From contig PMST01000607.1 in assembly GCA_003168295.1 (NCBI GenBank), positions 1-14,632 of the forward strand: a stretch of DNA of 14,632 nt. The letters run 5' to 3'. Position 1 is the stretch's first letter. Every line of letters starts with the position of its first letter. Shown in pieces: positions 1 to 6,046 of this stretch. Position numbers and translations under genes: made by a program. The stretch comes from Actinomycetota bacterium. Lineage in GTDB: Bacteria; Actinomycetota; Actinomycetes; Streptosporangiales; Streptosporangiaceae. The notes beneath the pieces were generated by a model. That model ran no database searches. It worked only from the letters and a program-made list of their open reading frames with translations, and was not told the DNA's origin.

Positions 1-1
1 C

Positions 2-628
2 CCGACGGCCGGGAACCCCGAGCCCCCGAGCCCCCGAGCTGCCAAGGCCCCTGGAGTCCTCGTAGCCCCTCTGCCCCCAAAGGCCGCCCAGCCTTCGGCC
101 ACCGCTCCGCCCCCGGAAGCCACCCAGCCCACCCAGCCCACCCAGCCCGCTCAGGCAACTCAGGCAACTCAGCCTTCGCAGACCCTTCCGGACTGGTACG
201 ACGCGCAGACCCTTCCGGGCTCGTTCGACGCGCAGGGCCCGCAGGGCGCGTACGACACGCACGGCTGGTGGGCCCAGCAGGAGGAAGCCGCGCGCGAAGA
301 AGAGGCACGGCGTCAGGCCGCCGCCCAGGAAGCCGACCAGGCCCTGCCTGATGAGGCCAGCCCGCTCGACGCCGGTGCACCCGAGACCGACCCGCTCGAG
401 GCGGACCCGCTCGGGCCCGACCCGCTCGAGGCGGACCCGCTCGAGGCCAGTGCACCAGAGGCTCGCGCACCCTCCGGCCCAACCGCAACGGTGCCCAACC
501 CAGTGATCACGTCCGCAGCCGGAACCGCCGCCTCCTCAGACCATGGCGATCGGCCCGCAACCAGCTCCGTTCAGCCGGTCCAGCCGAACGATGACACTAT
601 CGCCGGGACGGAGGAACAGGCTTGGTAA
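2..628 (+). CDS. C-terminal tail of an unidentified Pro/Ala/Gln-rich protein (5' partial)
   Basis: The frame is open from base 2 to the TAA at 626-628, so the gene begins left of the window and 208 residues are visible. I see no recognisable domain. The visible part is a low-complexity tail: Pro/Ala-rich, then TQP repeats (about residues 41-58), three 9-residue repeats of the type QTLPxxYDA (about 60-86), a short charged stretch WWAQQEEAAREEEARRQ that could be helical, and four DPLEA-type pentads (about 130-149). Repeat periods are all multiples of three bases, as expected for coding repeats. The stop lies inside the next gene: the TTG start of tag at 622 overlaps it by 7 bp, so the two are probably co-transcribed and translationally coupled. 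I infer a disordered or surface/cytoskeletal linker region. The folded part that would identify the protein is outside the window. Confidence 0.75.
   Translation, partial: PTAGNPEPPSPRAAKAPGVLVAPLPPKAAQPSATAPPPEATQPTQPTQPAQATQATQPSQTLPDWYDAQTLPGSFDAQGPQGAYDTHGWWAQQEEAAREEEARRQAAAQEADQALPDEASPLDAGAPETDPLEADPLGPDPLEADPLEASAPEARAPSGPTATVPNPVITSAAGTAASSDHGDRPATSSVQPVQPNDDTIAGTEEQAW
122..259 (+). repeat. Tandem coding repeats (9-bp and 27-bp units)
   Basis: There are three copies of a 9-bp unit acccagccc (122-148), two of caggcaact (153-170), and then three 27-bp units (179-205, 206-232, 233-259), of which the first two share the start cagacccttccg. All lie in frame in the partial protein and keep the reading frame. 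Confidence 0.85.
389..448 (+). repeat. Four 15-bp tandem repeats (DPLEA pentads)
   Basis: Four consecutive 15-bp units of the form gacccgctcgaggcg (389-403, 404-418, 419-433, 434-448) encode DPLEA / DPLGP / DPLEA / DPLEA. A related degenerate unit lies just upstream at about 359-373. This is frame-preserving expansion inside the disordered tail. Confidence 0.85.
610..615 (+). promoter_or_regulatory. Shine-Dalgarno that fixes the TTG start of tag
   Basis: GGAGGA at 610-615 lies six bases before TTG at 622. No ATG or GTG exists in this frame between here and the conserved RCPWG motif, so this strong site decides the start. It lies inside the end of the upstream gene. Confidence 0.8.
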
Positions 629-1254
629 GCGACCAGCCACCCCCGGAAGCGACAGCACCGGACGCGACAGCACCGGACAAGGGCGCGGTCCCGGGAGCAG
701 ACGGCAAGCTGCGCTGCCCATGGGGCTTGAGCGCCCCGGAGTATGTCGCTTACCACGACGAGGAGTGGGGCCGCCCGGTCCGGGGTGATACGGCCCTGTT
801 CGAACGGCTCAGCCTGGAGGGTTTCCAGTCCGGGCTTTCCTGGCTGACGATCTTGCGTAAGCGGGAGAACTTCCGGGCGGCCTTCGCCGGATTCGACGCC
901 TCGGCGGTGGCGGCCTTTGGTGAGCAGGACGTGGCCCGGCTGATGGCCGATACGGGCATCGTGCGGAACCGAGCGAAGGTCAATGCCGTTATTGCCAACG
1001 CACGGGCCATGCTGGACCTGCCCGACGGCCTCACCTCGCTGGTGTGGAAGTACGCGGAAGAAGGCCCTGCGCCGCGGACGCTGGCCGATGTGCCGTCGCA
1101 GACGCCCGCGTCCAAGGCGCTCAGTGTCGAGCTCAGACGGCACGGTTTCAGGTTCACCGGCCCGGTGACCGCGTACGCGACGATGCAGGCCTGCGGCGTC
1201 GTCAACGATCACCTGGCCGCCTGCTTCTGCCGGGCCGATACCCAGGCCGGGTAG
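622..1254 (+). CDS. tag: DNA-3-methyladenine glycosylase I
   Basis: This is a base-excision repair enzyme that removes 3-methyladenine from alkylated DNA in the cytoplasm. It has 210 residues against about 187 in E. coli Tag. The extra length is an N-terminal Pro/Ala/Asp-rich stretch (residues 1-28) containing the duplicated ATAPD. Diagnostic motifs are RCPWG (31-35), YHDEEWG (44-50), LEGFQSGLSW (65-74) and CGVVNDHLAAC (191-201). Cys32, His45, His197 and Cys201 match the zinc ligands of Tag, and Glu66 and Trp74 match the conserved base-pocket residues. The start is TTG at 622, with GGAGGA six bases upstream and a 7-bp overlap with the preceding stop, indicating coupling to the repeat-rich upstream gene. 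The identification is secure; the exact start is likely but not proven. Confidence 0.95.
   Translation: MVSDQPPPEATAPDATAPDKGAVPGADGKLRCPWGLSAPEYVAYHDEEWGRPVRGDTALFERLSLEGFQSGLSWLTILRKRENFRAAFAGFDASAVAAFGEQDVARLMADTGIVRNRAKVNAVIANARAMLDLPDGLTSLVWKYAEEGPAPRTLADVPSQTPASKALSVELRRHGFRFTGPVTAYATMQACGVVNDHLAACFCRADTQAG
649..678 (+). repeat. 15-bp tandem duplication in the tag N-terminus
   Basis: Two exact copies of gcgacagcaccggac (649-663, 664-678) encode the ATAPD repeat in the N-terminal extension of Tag. The same kind of frame-preserving repeat growth is seen in the upstream gene. Confidence 0.85.
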
Positions 1255-1358
1255 ACCCGCCCTCGACCCGCCGCAGCCGGTCCAGGTCCTCGAATCCGTT
1301 TCGCAGCGGGAAGCCTGCGCATCCTCGCCCGCCCGGTAGCGACCCTATCCCGCCGCCC

Positions 1359-1384
1359 GGCCCGCATATTATGCCGAACGGGCC
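1359..1384 (+). promoter_or_regulatory. AT-rich palindrome and candidate -10 element before the PfkB-like gene
   Basis: In the 160-base gap after tag, an 11-base palindrome GCATA-T-TATGC (1364-1374) contains TATTAT (1367-1372), which fits the -10 pattern TANNNT. It is nested inside an outer inverted repeat, GGCCCG (1359-1364) and CGGGCC (1379-1384). A transcript starting near 1379 would have a leader of about 36 bases with GGGAAGG (1399-1405) as ribosome binding site. I see no convincing -35 element. It could be promoter plus operator, or a stem-loop. The rest of the gap shows only a weak CGCAG/CTGCG hairpin. Confidence 0.4.
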
Positions 1385-1414
1385 CACCTCAAGCTCACGG
1401 GAAGGCAGGCAGCC

Positions 1415-2425
1415 ATGAGCGGTGTGATCGTCACGGTCACGCTCAACGCCGCGCTGCACGTCGACTACGCCACGGGTGAGGTGGACGCCGAGGGTATCCG
1501 CCCGGTTTCCAAGCCCCGCTATCGGGCCGGCGGACGGGGTGTGACGGCCGCCAGGGTGCTCCGCGCCTTCGGCCATGATGTGCTCGCCGCCGGGCTGGTG
1601 GGTGCCGCGCCCGGCGAGCTGATCAGGGAAGATCTCGCTAGATCCGGGGTGCCGACCGCGTTCACGCTAATCCGCGGCGAATCCCGGCGCATCTTCCGTT
1701 TCGCCGGACTGGAGGGCGGCGACCCTGACGAGCAGGTCGTGCGGTTCGGAGAGCCGGGCCCGTTCATCACCACCGAGGAGCTGGGCCGGTTCGCGGCGGA
1801 TTACCGGCGGCTGCTGGCAGGCGCCGCGGCCGTCGTGCTGTGCGGCAGCCTTCCTGACGGGCTGCCGCCGGATACCTATGGCTCGTTGGTGACCTACGCG
1901 GCCGAGGCCGGCGTTCCGGTGATCCTGGACGCGGGCGGCGAGGAGCTCAAGCACGCCATCGGCCACGGGCCCGACCTGGTGGTCGTCGAGACCAGCTCCG
2001 CCGACCCCGGTCTCGGCAACACCCTGATCCGGCTCGGCGCCGGAGCGGCCGCCGTCACCACGGGTCACGCGGTACACGTCGTCACCCCCGGCGGGGAGTG
2101 GACGGCTCAGGTAGCAGCTACGGATGCAGACGTGCGGTCCCATCCGTCCCGGGGCGCGCTGGTGGCGGGCCTGGTGCCAGGCCAGCTTCTCGGCTGGTCC
2201 TGGCCCGACCGGCTCAGGCACGCCCTGGCCCTAGCCGCCGGGGGCGCCCGAGTCGGAGCCAAGGTGCCAGGCGGGCCCGAAGGCCGGAGTCACGTCGACC
2301 TGGCCACCTACGAGCGGCTGCTCGACGTGGTGTCGGTCGAGGCGGGCTTAGTTTTCGGGCGCCTCCCCGGCGCGCATAAAAACGCGCGCAATGAAGAGCC
2401 GATACTTCAAGGCGTAAATGTATAG
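1415..2425 (+). CDS. PfkB/1-phosphofructokinase-like protein, probably a pseudokinase
   Basis: The 336 residues have the fold signature of the PfkB family (FruK/LacC branch): an N-terminal VIVTVTLNAAL strand, AGGRGV (38-43), GSLPDGLPPD (144-153) and VPVILDAGGEEL (167-178). The family normally phosphorylates sugars or sugar phosphates with ATP. Here the key positions are altered. NPALD is NAALH (11-15), GGKGVN is GGRGVT (39-44), and the KPN..E motif is VVVETSS (189-195). The C-terminal GAGD holding the catalytic base and anion hole is replaced by PSRG (244-247). I infer a catalytically weak or dead homologue, perhaps a sugar-phosphate sensor. The start ATG at 1415 has GGGAAGG nine bases upstream. 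The last 16 codons are AT-rich with rare codons, and Leu312 is a TTA codon (2348-2350), so translation may depend on a rare tRNA. Confidence 0.8.
   Translation: MSGVIVTVTLNAALHVDYATGEVDAEGIRPVSKPRYRAGGRGVTAARVLRAFGHDVLAAGLVGAAPGELIREDLARSGVPTAFTLIRGESRRIFRFAGLEGGDPDEQVVRFGEPGPFITTEELGRFAADYRRLLAGAAAVVLCGSLPDGLPPDTYGSLVTYAAEAGVPVILDAGGEELKHAIGHGPDLVVVETSSADPGLGNTLIRLGAGAAAVTTGHAVHVVTPGGEWTAQVAATDADVRSHPSRGALVAGLVPGQLLGWSWPDRLRHALALAAGGARVGAKVPGGPEGRSHVDLATYERLLDVVSVEAGLVFGRLPGAHKNARNEEPILQGVNV
2370..2389 (+). other. Hairpin-forming GCGCGC repeat at the end of the PfkB-like gene
   Basis: GCGCGC (2370-2375) and GCGCGC (2384-2389) flank the 8-base AT-rich loop ataaaaac. This gives a 6-bp GC stem inside the coding sequence, about 35 bases before the stop. 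It may be a chance structure or an attenuator-like element; there is no following T-run. Confidence 0.35.
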
Positions 2426-2426
2426 T
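2421..2426 (+). promoter_or_regulatory. Candidate -10 element TATAGT for the secreted repeat protein
   Basis: TATAGT overlaps the stop codon of the PfkB-like gene in an unusually AT-rich patch. It fits TANNNT and would give a leader of about 90 bases before the GTG at 2525. No good -35 sequence lies at the usual distance, so this is tentative. Confidence 0.3.
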
Positions 2427-2524
2427 TACTGAGAGTGTGCTGTGGTCTGGGCTCGGCTCACCATGGTCGTCAACTTCAGATCCCGGCCCACGTCAGTTCT
2501 AGACCCAGCTGGAATGGAGCCATC

Positions 2525-3097
2525 GTGTGCAGCTGGCGAATCTTGCTCGGAGGCGTTGCCTCGGCGGGCGTCCTCGCGGTCGGTGTCGCCGCGCCAACGT
2601 TGGCGCGGCCCGTATCGCATCCTCGCGACCCGTCGGCCTCCTCGCTAACGGGTAACCTGCCGGTCTCCTCGCTGACCCGGGTCGTGCCAGCTTCCCCGCT
2701 GACCCGGTTCGCGCCGACCTCCTCGATAGCCCGGGTCGCGCTGGCCCCCTCACTGACCCGGGTCGCGCCGGCTTCGTCGCCGACCCGGGTCCCGGCGTCC
2801 TCGCCGACCCGAGCGGCGTCAAACGGCTCGGCCGCCGGCCGCGGCGGCAGGACCGACACGCCCAGCCGCGCCACCAGCAAGCTTCCCGGTCTTTCCGCGG
2901 TGACTAGCGCCATCCCCGGCCTGTCCGCGGTGACCAGTGCCGTCCCCGCCCTGTCCGCGGTGACCAGGGTGCTGCCCGGCCTGAGCACCGCCGGGTCGGT
3001 CACCGGCGGCCCGGCTGGCGCCCGCCTGGTCACCGGCGCCGTGTTGGGCTTGGGCGGCGTGTTCGGCGGCGCCAAGCTGGGCTCGCCGCAGCCGTAA
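2525..3097 (+). CDS. Small secreted protein with decapeptide repeats, function unknown
   Basis: I chose GTG at 2525 because GGAG (2516-2519) lies five bases upstream and the product then begins with a classical signal peptide. That consists of Arg5, a hydrophobic core (about residues 6-23) and a likely cleavage site after APTLA (27). The frame is open back to 2435, but an earlier start would bury the signal. The mature 163 residues have two repeat blocks. The first (about 38-98) is a loose SSLTRVAPA-type motif rich in Ser, Thr and Pro. The second (120-159) is four tandem decapeptides of the type LPGLSAVTSA. A glycine-rich hydrophobic tail (about 160-190) follows. There is no LPXTG, no lipobox and no enzyme motif. 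I infer an exported wall- or surface-associated protein and do not recognise a family. Confidence 0.6.
   Translation: MCSWRILLGGVASAGVLAVGVAAPTLARPVSHPRDPSASSLTGNLPVSSLTRVVPASPLTRFAPTSSIARVALAPSLTRVAPASSPTRVPASSPTRAASNGSAAGRGGRTDTPSRATSKLPGLSAVTSAIPGLSAVTSAVPALSAVTRVLPGLSTAGSVTGGPAGARLVTGAVLGLGGVFGGAKLGSPQP
2881..3000 (+). repeat. Four 30-bp tandem repeats in the secreted protein gene
   Basis: There are three well-conserved 30-bp units (2881-2910, 2911-2940, 2941-2970) and a fourth, degenerate one (2971-3000). The core tccgcggtgac encodes SAVT. The units are frame-preserving and produce the decapeptide array. Confidence 0.9.
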
Positions 3098-3112
3098 GAC
3101 CTGTCCTTCGCT

Positions 3113-3118
3113 TATCCT
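3113..3118 (+). promoter_or_regulatory. -10 element positioned for a leaderless transcript
   Basis: TATCCT (3113-3118) fits TANNNT and lies exactly seven bases before the ATG at 3126, the spacing expected when transcription begins at the A of the start codon. There is no purine-rich ribosome binding site between the upstream stop (3097) and the ATG, which supports leaderless translation. No -35 consensus is evident. Confidence 0.5.
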
Positions 3119-3125
3119 GCACGGC

Positions 3126-3878
3126 ATGAGCGTCCACGACAATGGTCCGGAGCCCGATATAGCCACCCTGTTCGCGCCTGTCGCCGTGGAGGAGACCTTC
3201 GCCGGAGTACTGGGCGAGGCGCGCGATGTGCTGGGCCAGCTTGATGACCCGGTAGACGCGGAACTATGGGGATCCGACCTGATCGGGGCTTTGAGCTCGT
3301 CCGCGGCGGGCCAGGCATCGCTGATGGATGCCCTCACCGGATCGCTGGTACCCGCGGCCGAGGCGGCCTCGACCCCGGAAGCTCTCGCCTTGCTGCGCGT
3401 CCTGGCCGCGGTGGGCGCACCGTCCCTGCGGGCCGCCGCCGGGCAGGCCGCGACGCGTGTCCGCGGCCGTGACGTGGCTGACCCCCTGTGGGCGGCGGCG
3501 GTCGGCCACCCGCAGGTTCGCGATTGCTGGCACTACGCCGATGTCGGCGGCCGCCAGGAGTCGCTCACTATGACCTTCGCCTATGGCGACAAGCAGCACG
3601 CGGTCAGCGTGCTGATCGACCATGGCTGCGGCGGCAAGATCAAGGACGCGTGGGTCGCTAAGGGGACCGAGTTGCGCGCCGACACCGAGCTGGCGGCCAG
3701 CAGCGACCCCCTGGTCGTGTTCGAGACGCTGGACGTCCCCGGGGCCCGCCTCCGCCTCGAGCGCGCCATCGGCGCCGGCGAGTGCCCGGAGCAGCCCGAT
3801 CAGGTCGATGACGTGGTGGCCCACCGTGCTCTCCTGCGCGCCCGTCTCGACCTGCTGACCGAGCCCGCGGCTCCCTAG
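3126..3878 (+). CDS. Conserved-looking hypothetical protein, soluble, function unknown
   Basis: The product has 250 residues with no signal peptide or membrane segment. The N-terminal half (about 15-130) is Ala/Leu-rich and probably helical. The more distinctive centre runs DCWHYADVGGRQESL (133-147), MTFAYGDKQHAVSVLIDH (149-166), GCGGKIKDAWVA (167-178), which looks like an alternating beta-strand core. His136, His158, His166, Cys134 and Cys168 lie in this core and could be functional, but I see no known metal or catalytic signature. I have an impression of similar actinobacterial hypothetical proteins but cannot name a family. The start at 3126 is preceded by a -10 element at leaderless spacing and by no Shine-Dalgarno. 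The gene converges on the alpha/beta hydrolase gene. Confidence 0.75.
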   Translation: MSVHDNGPEPDIATLFAPVAVEETFAGVLGEARDVLGQLDDPVDAELWGSDLIGALSSSAAGQASLMDALTGSLVPAAEAASTPEALALLRVLAAVGAPSLRAAAGQAATRVRGRDVADPLWAAAVGHPQVRDCWHYADVGGRQESLTMTFAYGDKQHAVSVLIDHGCGGKIKDAWVAKGTELRADTELAASSDPLVVFETLDVPGARLRLERAIGAGECPEQPDQVDDVVAHRALLRARLDLLTEPAAP

Positions 3879-3901
3879 CCCCACGACCCAGCCACGGGAC
3901 C

Positions 3902-3921
3902 GCGGCCACGTGACCGGCCGC
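3902..3921. terminator. GC hairpin between convergent genes (likely bidirectional terminator)
   Basis: GCGGCC (3902-3907) and GGCCGC (3916-3921) form a 6-bp stem with an 8-base loop, within the 42 bases separating two convergent stops. There is no T-run on either side, as is common for actinobacterial terminators. The last stem base overlaps the hydrolase stop codon. Confidence 0.5.
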
Positions 3922-4694
3922 TATCCGGCTTCGGCCAGGAATTCCCGAACCAGCGGGCGGATGAGGTCGGCCCGCCGCATGACGCCCATGTGGGTGGTAC
4001 CGGGCAGGACCGCGAGCTGCGCGCCGGGGATCAGCCCGTGCATCTCTACCGCATGCTCGAGGCGGATGAAGTCGTGGTCGCCGAACACCAGCAGGGCCGG
4101 CGCACTGATACCGCCGAGCTGGTCGGCCGTCCAGCCCTTCATGTTCGCCACGGCCTGTGACGCCTTTGCCGCGAACGCCTCGAAGTGGCCCGGGTCAGGC
4201 GCGAGACGTTCGTAGGCGTCCCGCATCTGCCGGAAGTCCTCCGCGGTGGGCATGCGCGTCGAGGTCGCGTGCCGGGCCGGATCGGAGATCTCCTGGTGAT
4301 ATCCGTCGCCGGCGTAGCTGACGGATGCGAGGATGAGCCGGCCCACCCGGCCGGGGTGGTCCAGCGCGAGCTGCAGGGCCACGTGGCCGCCGAGGCTGAA
4401 GCCCAGCACGTCCGCCTGGTCGATGCCGAGGTGGTCGAGCAGGGCGGCCACGTCACCGGCCAGGTAGCGGAGCTCGATGTCGCGGTCGATGTCGGCGGTG
4501 CGGCCGTGCCCCTGCAGCTCGGCGGCGATCACCTGACGCTCGGCGACCAGGTCAGGCAGTAGCGGGCCGAAGGACGCCTCGATGGTCATCAGGCCGCCGG
4601 GCAGCAGCACCAGCGGCCGGCCCGTGCCGCGCACCTCGTAGTACATCCGCAACCCATTGACGGGCGCGTACCCGGTTGTTACTACCTGGCTCAT
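3921..4694 (-). CDS. Alpha/beta-fold hydrolase
   Basis: The 257-residue product matches the usual size of single-domain alpha/beta hydrolases. Motifs in order: the oxyanion-hole region LLPGG (30-34), QGHGRT (61-66), the nucleophile elbow GFSLGG with Ser100, the acid in FGDHD (Asp208), and His235 in PGTTHM. The catalytic triad is therefore complete. The overall pattern resembles the esterase/enol-lactonase/non-haem haloperoxidase group; the substrate cannot be read from sequence. There is no signal peptide, so it is probably cytoplasmic. The start ATG at 4694 has a strong GGAGGA (complement of 4702-4707) seven bases upstream. It follows the PHP metallohydrolase gene by 74 bases containing a hairpin, so it may be separately transcribed or partly attenuated. 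Confidence 0.9.
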   Translation of the reverse strand: MSQVVTTGYAPVNGLRMYYEVRGTGRPLVLLPGGLMTIEASFGPLLPDLVAERQVIAAELQGHGRTADIDRDIELRYLAGDVAALLDHLGIDQADVLGFSLGGHVALQLALDHPGRVGRLILASVSYAGDGYHQEISDPARHATSTRMPTAEDFRQMRDAYERLAPDPGHFEAFAAKASQAVANMKGWTADQLGGISAPALLVFGDHDFIRLEHAVEMHGLIPGAQLAVLPGTTHMGVMRRADLIRPLVREFLAEAG

Positions 4695-4736
4695 GGTCGC
4701 ATCCTCCGTAATCGTTCACCTTCCAGACGGCTGCGC

Positions 4737-4757
4737 CCGGCCGAACTCATCGGCCGG
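4737..4757 (-). terminator. 7-bp GC hairpin after the PHP metallohydrolase gene
   Basis: CCGGCCG (4737-4743) and CGGCCGG (4751-4757) form a perfect 7-bp stem with a 7-base loop, starting 11 bases after the minus-strand stop at 4769. There is no T-run. It is a probable terminator or mRNA-stabilising stem between the two genes. Confidence 0.5.
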
Positions 4758-4768
4758 TCCGGACGGGC

Positions 4769-6037
4769 CTACGGGGTGAGCGCGAGCGTCGCTCCGCTGG
4801 CGTCCAGGAGCCGGTGCGGGCCGGGCGCGGCCGTCAGCCGGGCCGACCCGCCCCGGACCCTGGCGCACGGCCCCTGCGGTCCGGCCAGCGTCAGGCCGTC
4901 GGCATCGATGGCGACAAAGTCGCCCTCGTGGCGAAGCAGCACCGGGCCGTCGCGCTCAGCCGAGATCGCGACTAGGCCCGCCCGCAGGCCGTCGAGCACG
5001 TCGCCTGGCTCGGTTCCCGCGCACTGCACCCAGGTGGTCGGCCGTCCCAGCGGCGCATCGGATCCCGGCCGGTGCCAGTCGCTGCCGCCGACCGGAGTCG
5101 CGGTGGGGTCCCACGCCTGCCACCAGCCGAGCGGGGTGGTCCAGCGCAGGTCGAGCCAGCTCCAGTGCCAGACCTCGACCAGCGGCGGACGGCGGCGCAT
5201 CGGGTGCACCCAGCTGACGGGCCCGGCGAACGGATGGTTGATGGACAGCAGGCCGCCGCCCGCCTCGGTGGCGTCCAGCCAGTCGTCGGGCGGCTGGCGG
5301 AAGTCGACCCAGCCGATATCGCCAAGCGCTCCTGCGTGCCCGCCGTCGGTTGTCACCTCCTGCCCGGGGAGCAGGGTGATTCCGTACCGCCTGGCCGCGG
5401 CGGGCAGTTCGGCGTGGTGGCTGATCGTGTTGTGGTCGGTGACCGCGATGAAGTCGAGGCCGCGTTCGACCGCCAGAACAGCCAGTTCTGAGACGGTCAG
5501 CACCCCGTCGGAGTGCACGGTATGCGCGTGCAGGTCACCCGCGAGCCAGCGTCGGCCCTCGCTGGCCGGCAGCGGCCGCCGGGCCGGCCGGTCGGCAGGC
5601 GAAGGCGGTGCGGGCGGCCGCCGCAGCTCCGCGCCGCCCGGCCCGGCCGCGCCTGCCAGTGACCCTGCCCCGGCCGCCAGCGACCCAGTCCGCGGGAGGG
5701 CCTCGGCGGTCAGCTGGTAGCGCACGCCGTCGGGCGGAACGCGGTGCACGCCGATCATCACCTGCCATGTCCCGGCCTCGAGCTCGCCGGGCAGGTAACC
5801 GGGCGTGGCCGTCTCGCTAGTGATCACGAACGATTCGCGTGCGCTGCCGGACCAGCCGCGGAACCCGTTCGGGCCCAGGCAGCCGAGGTCGAGCACGGTT
5901 CCGCCGACCCGCTCGTAGTCAAGCTCGACCCGCAGCCCGGCCATCCCGGGCCCGACTTCTACTGGCAGGTAGTGCCAGGGAGCGGCGAAGCGGTCCTCTA
6001 GCGTCCACCGTCCGGTGTGCCGTGTGGAGTTCCCCAT
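4769..6037 (-). CDS. CehA/McbA-type PHP-domain metallohydrolase
   Basis: The 422 residues fall in two parts. The N-terminal region (1-115) is rich in short strands and resembles a beta-sandwich. It joins through a Pro/Ala/Gly linker (116-160) to a PHP catalytic domain (163-360). PHP metal-binding motifs are complete: GDLHAHTVHSDG (167-178; His170, His172, Asp177), TDHN (200-203), Glu227 in GQEV, INHPF (266-270; His268) and GGSDWH (317-322; Asp320, His322). Family members hydrolyse phosphoesters or carbamates (CehA acts on carbaryl); the substrate here is unknown. The start lies nine bases after the stop of the aldehyde dehydrogenase gene and in the same frame, with no Shine-Dalgarno, so it is almost surely translated by re-initiation from that gene. 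ATT at 6046 is a possible alternative start. Confidence 0.88.
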   Translation of the reverse strand: MGNSTRHTGRWTLEDRFAAPWHYLPVEVGPGMAGLRVELDYERVGGTVLDLGCLGPNGFRGWSGSARESFVITSETATPGYLPGELEAGTWQVMIGVHRVPPDGVRYQLTAEALPRTGSLAAGAGSLAGAAGPGGAELRRPPAPPSPADRPARRPLPASEGRRWLAGDLHAHTVHSDGVLTVSELAVLAVERGLDFIAVTDHNTISHHAELPAAARRYGITLLPGQEVTTDGGHAGALGDIGWVDFRQPPDDWLDATEAGGGLLSINHPFAGPVSWVHPMRRRPPLVEVWHWSWLDLRWTTPLGWWQAWDPTATPVGGSDWHRPGSDAPLGRPTTWVQCAGTEPGDVLDGLRAGLVAISAERDGPVLLRHEGDFVAIDADGLTLAGPQGPCARVRGGSARLTAAPGPHRLLDASGATLALTP

Positions 6038-6046
6038 GCCATCAAT

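Noticed and set aside
571..1212. Minus-strand open frame opposite tag
   Set aside because: It is a shadow of the secure Tag coding sequence.
2435..2524. Earlier start for the secreted repeat protein
   Set aside because: It would bury the signal peptide about 30 residues deep and lacks a ribosome binding site; GTG 2525 has GGAG at five bases.
2476..3075. Minus-strand open frame opposite the secreted repeat protein
   Set aside because: The repeats make both strands open, but only the plus strand gives a signal peptide and a ribosome binding site.
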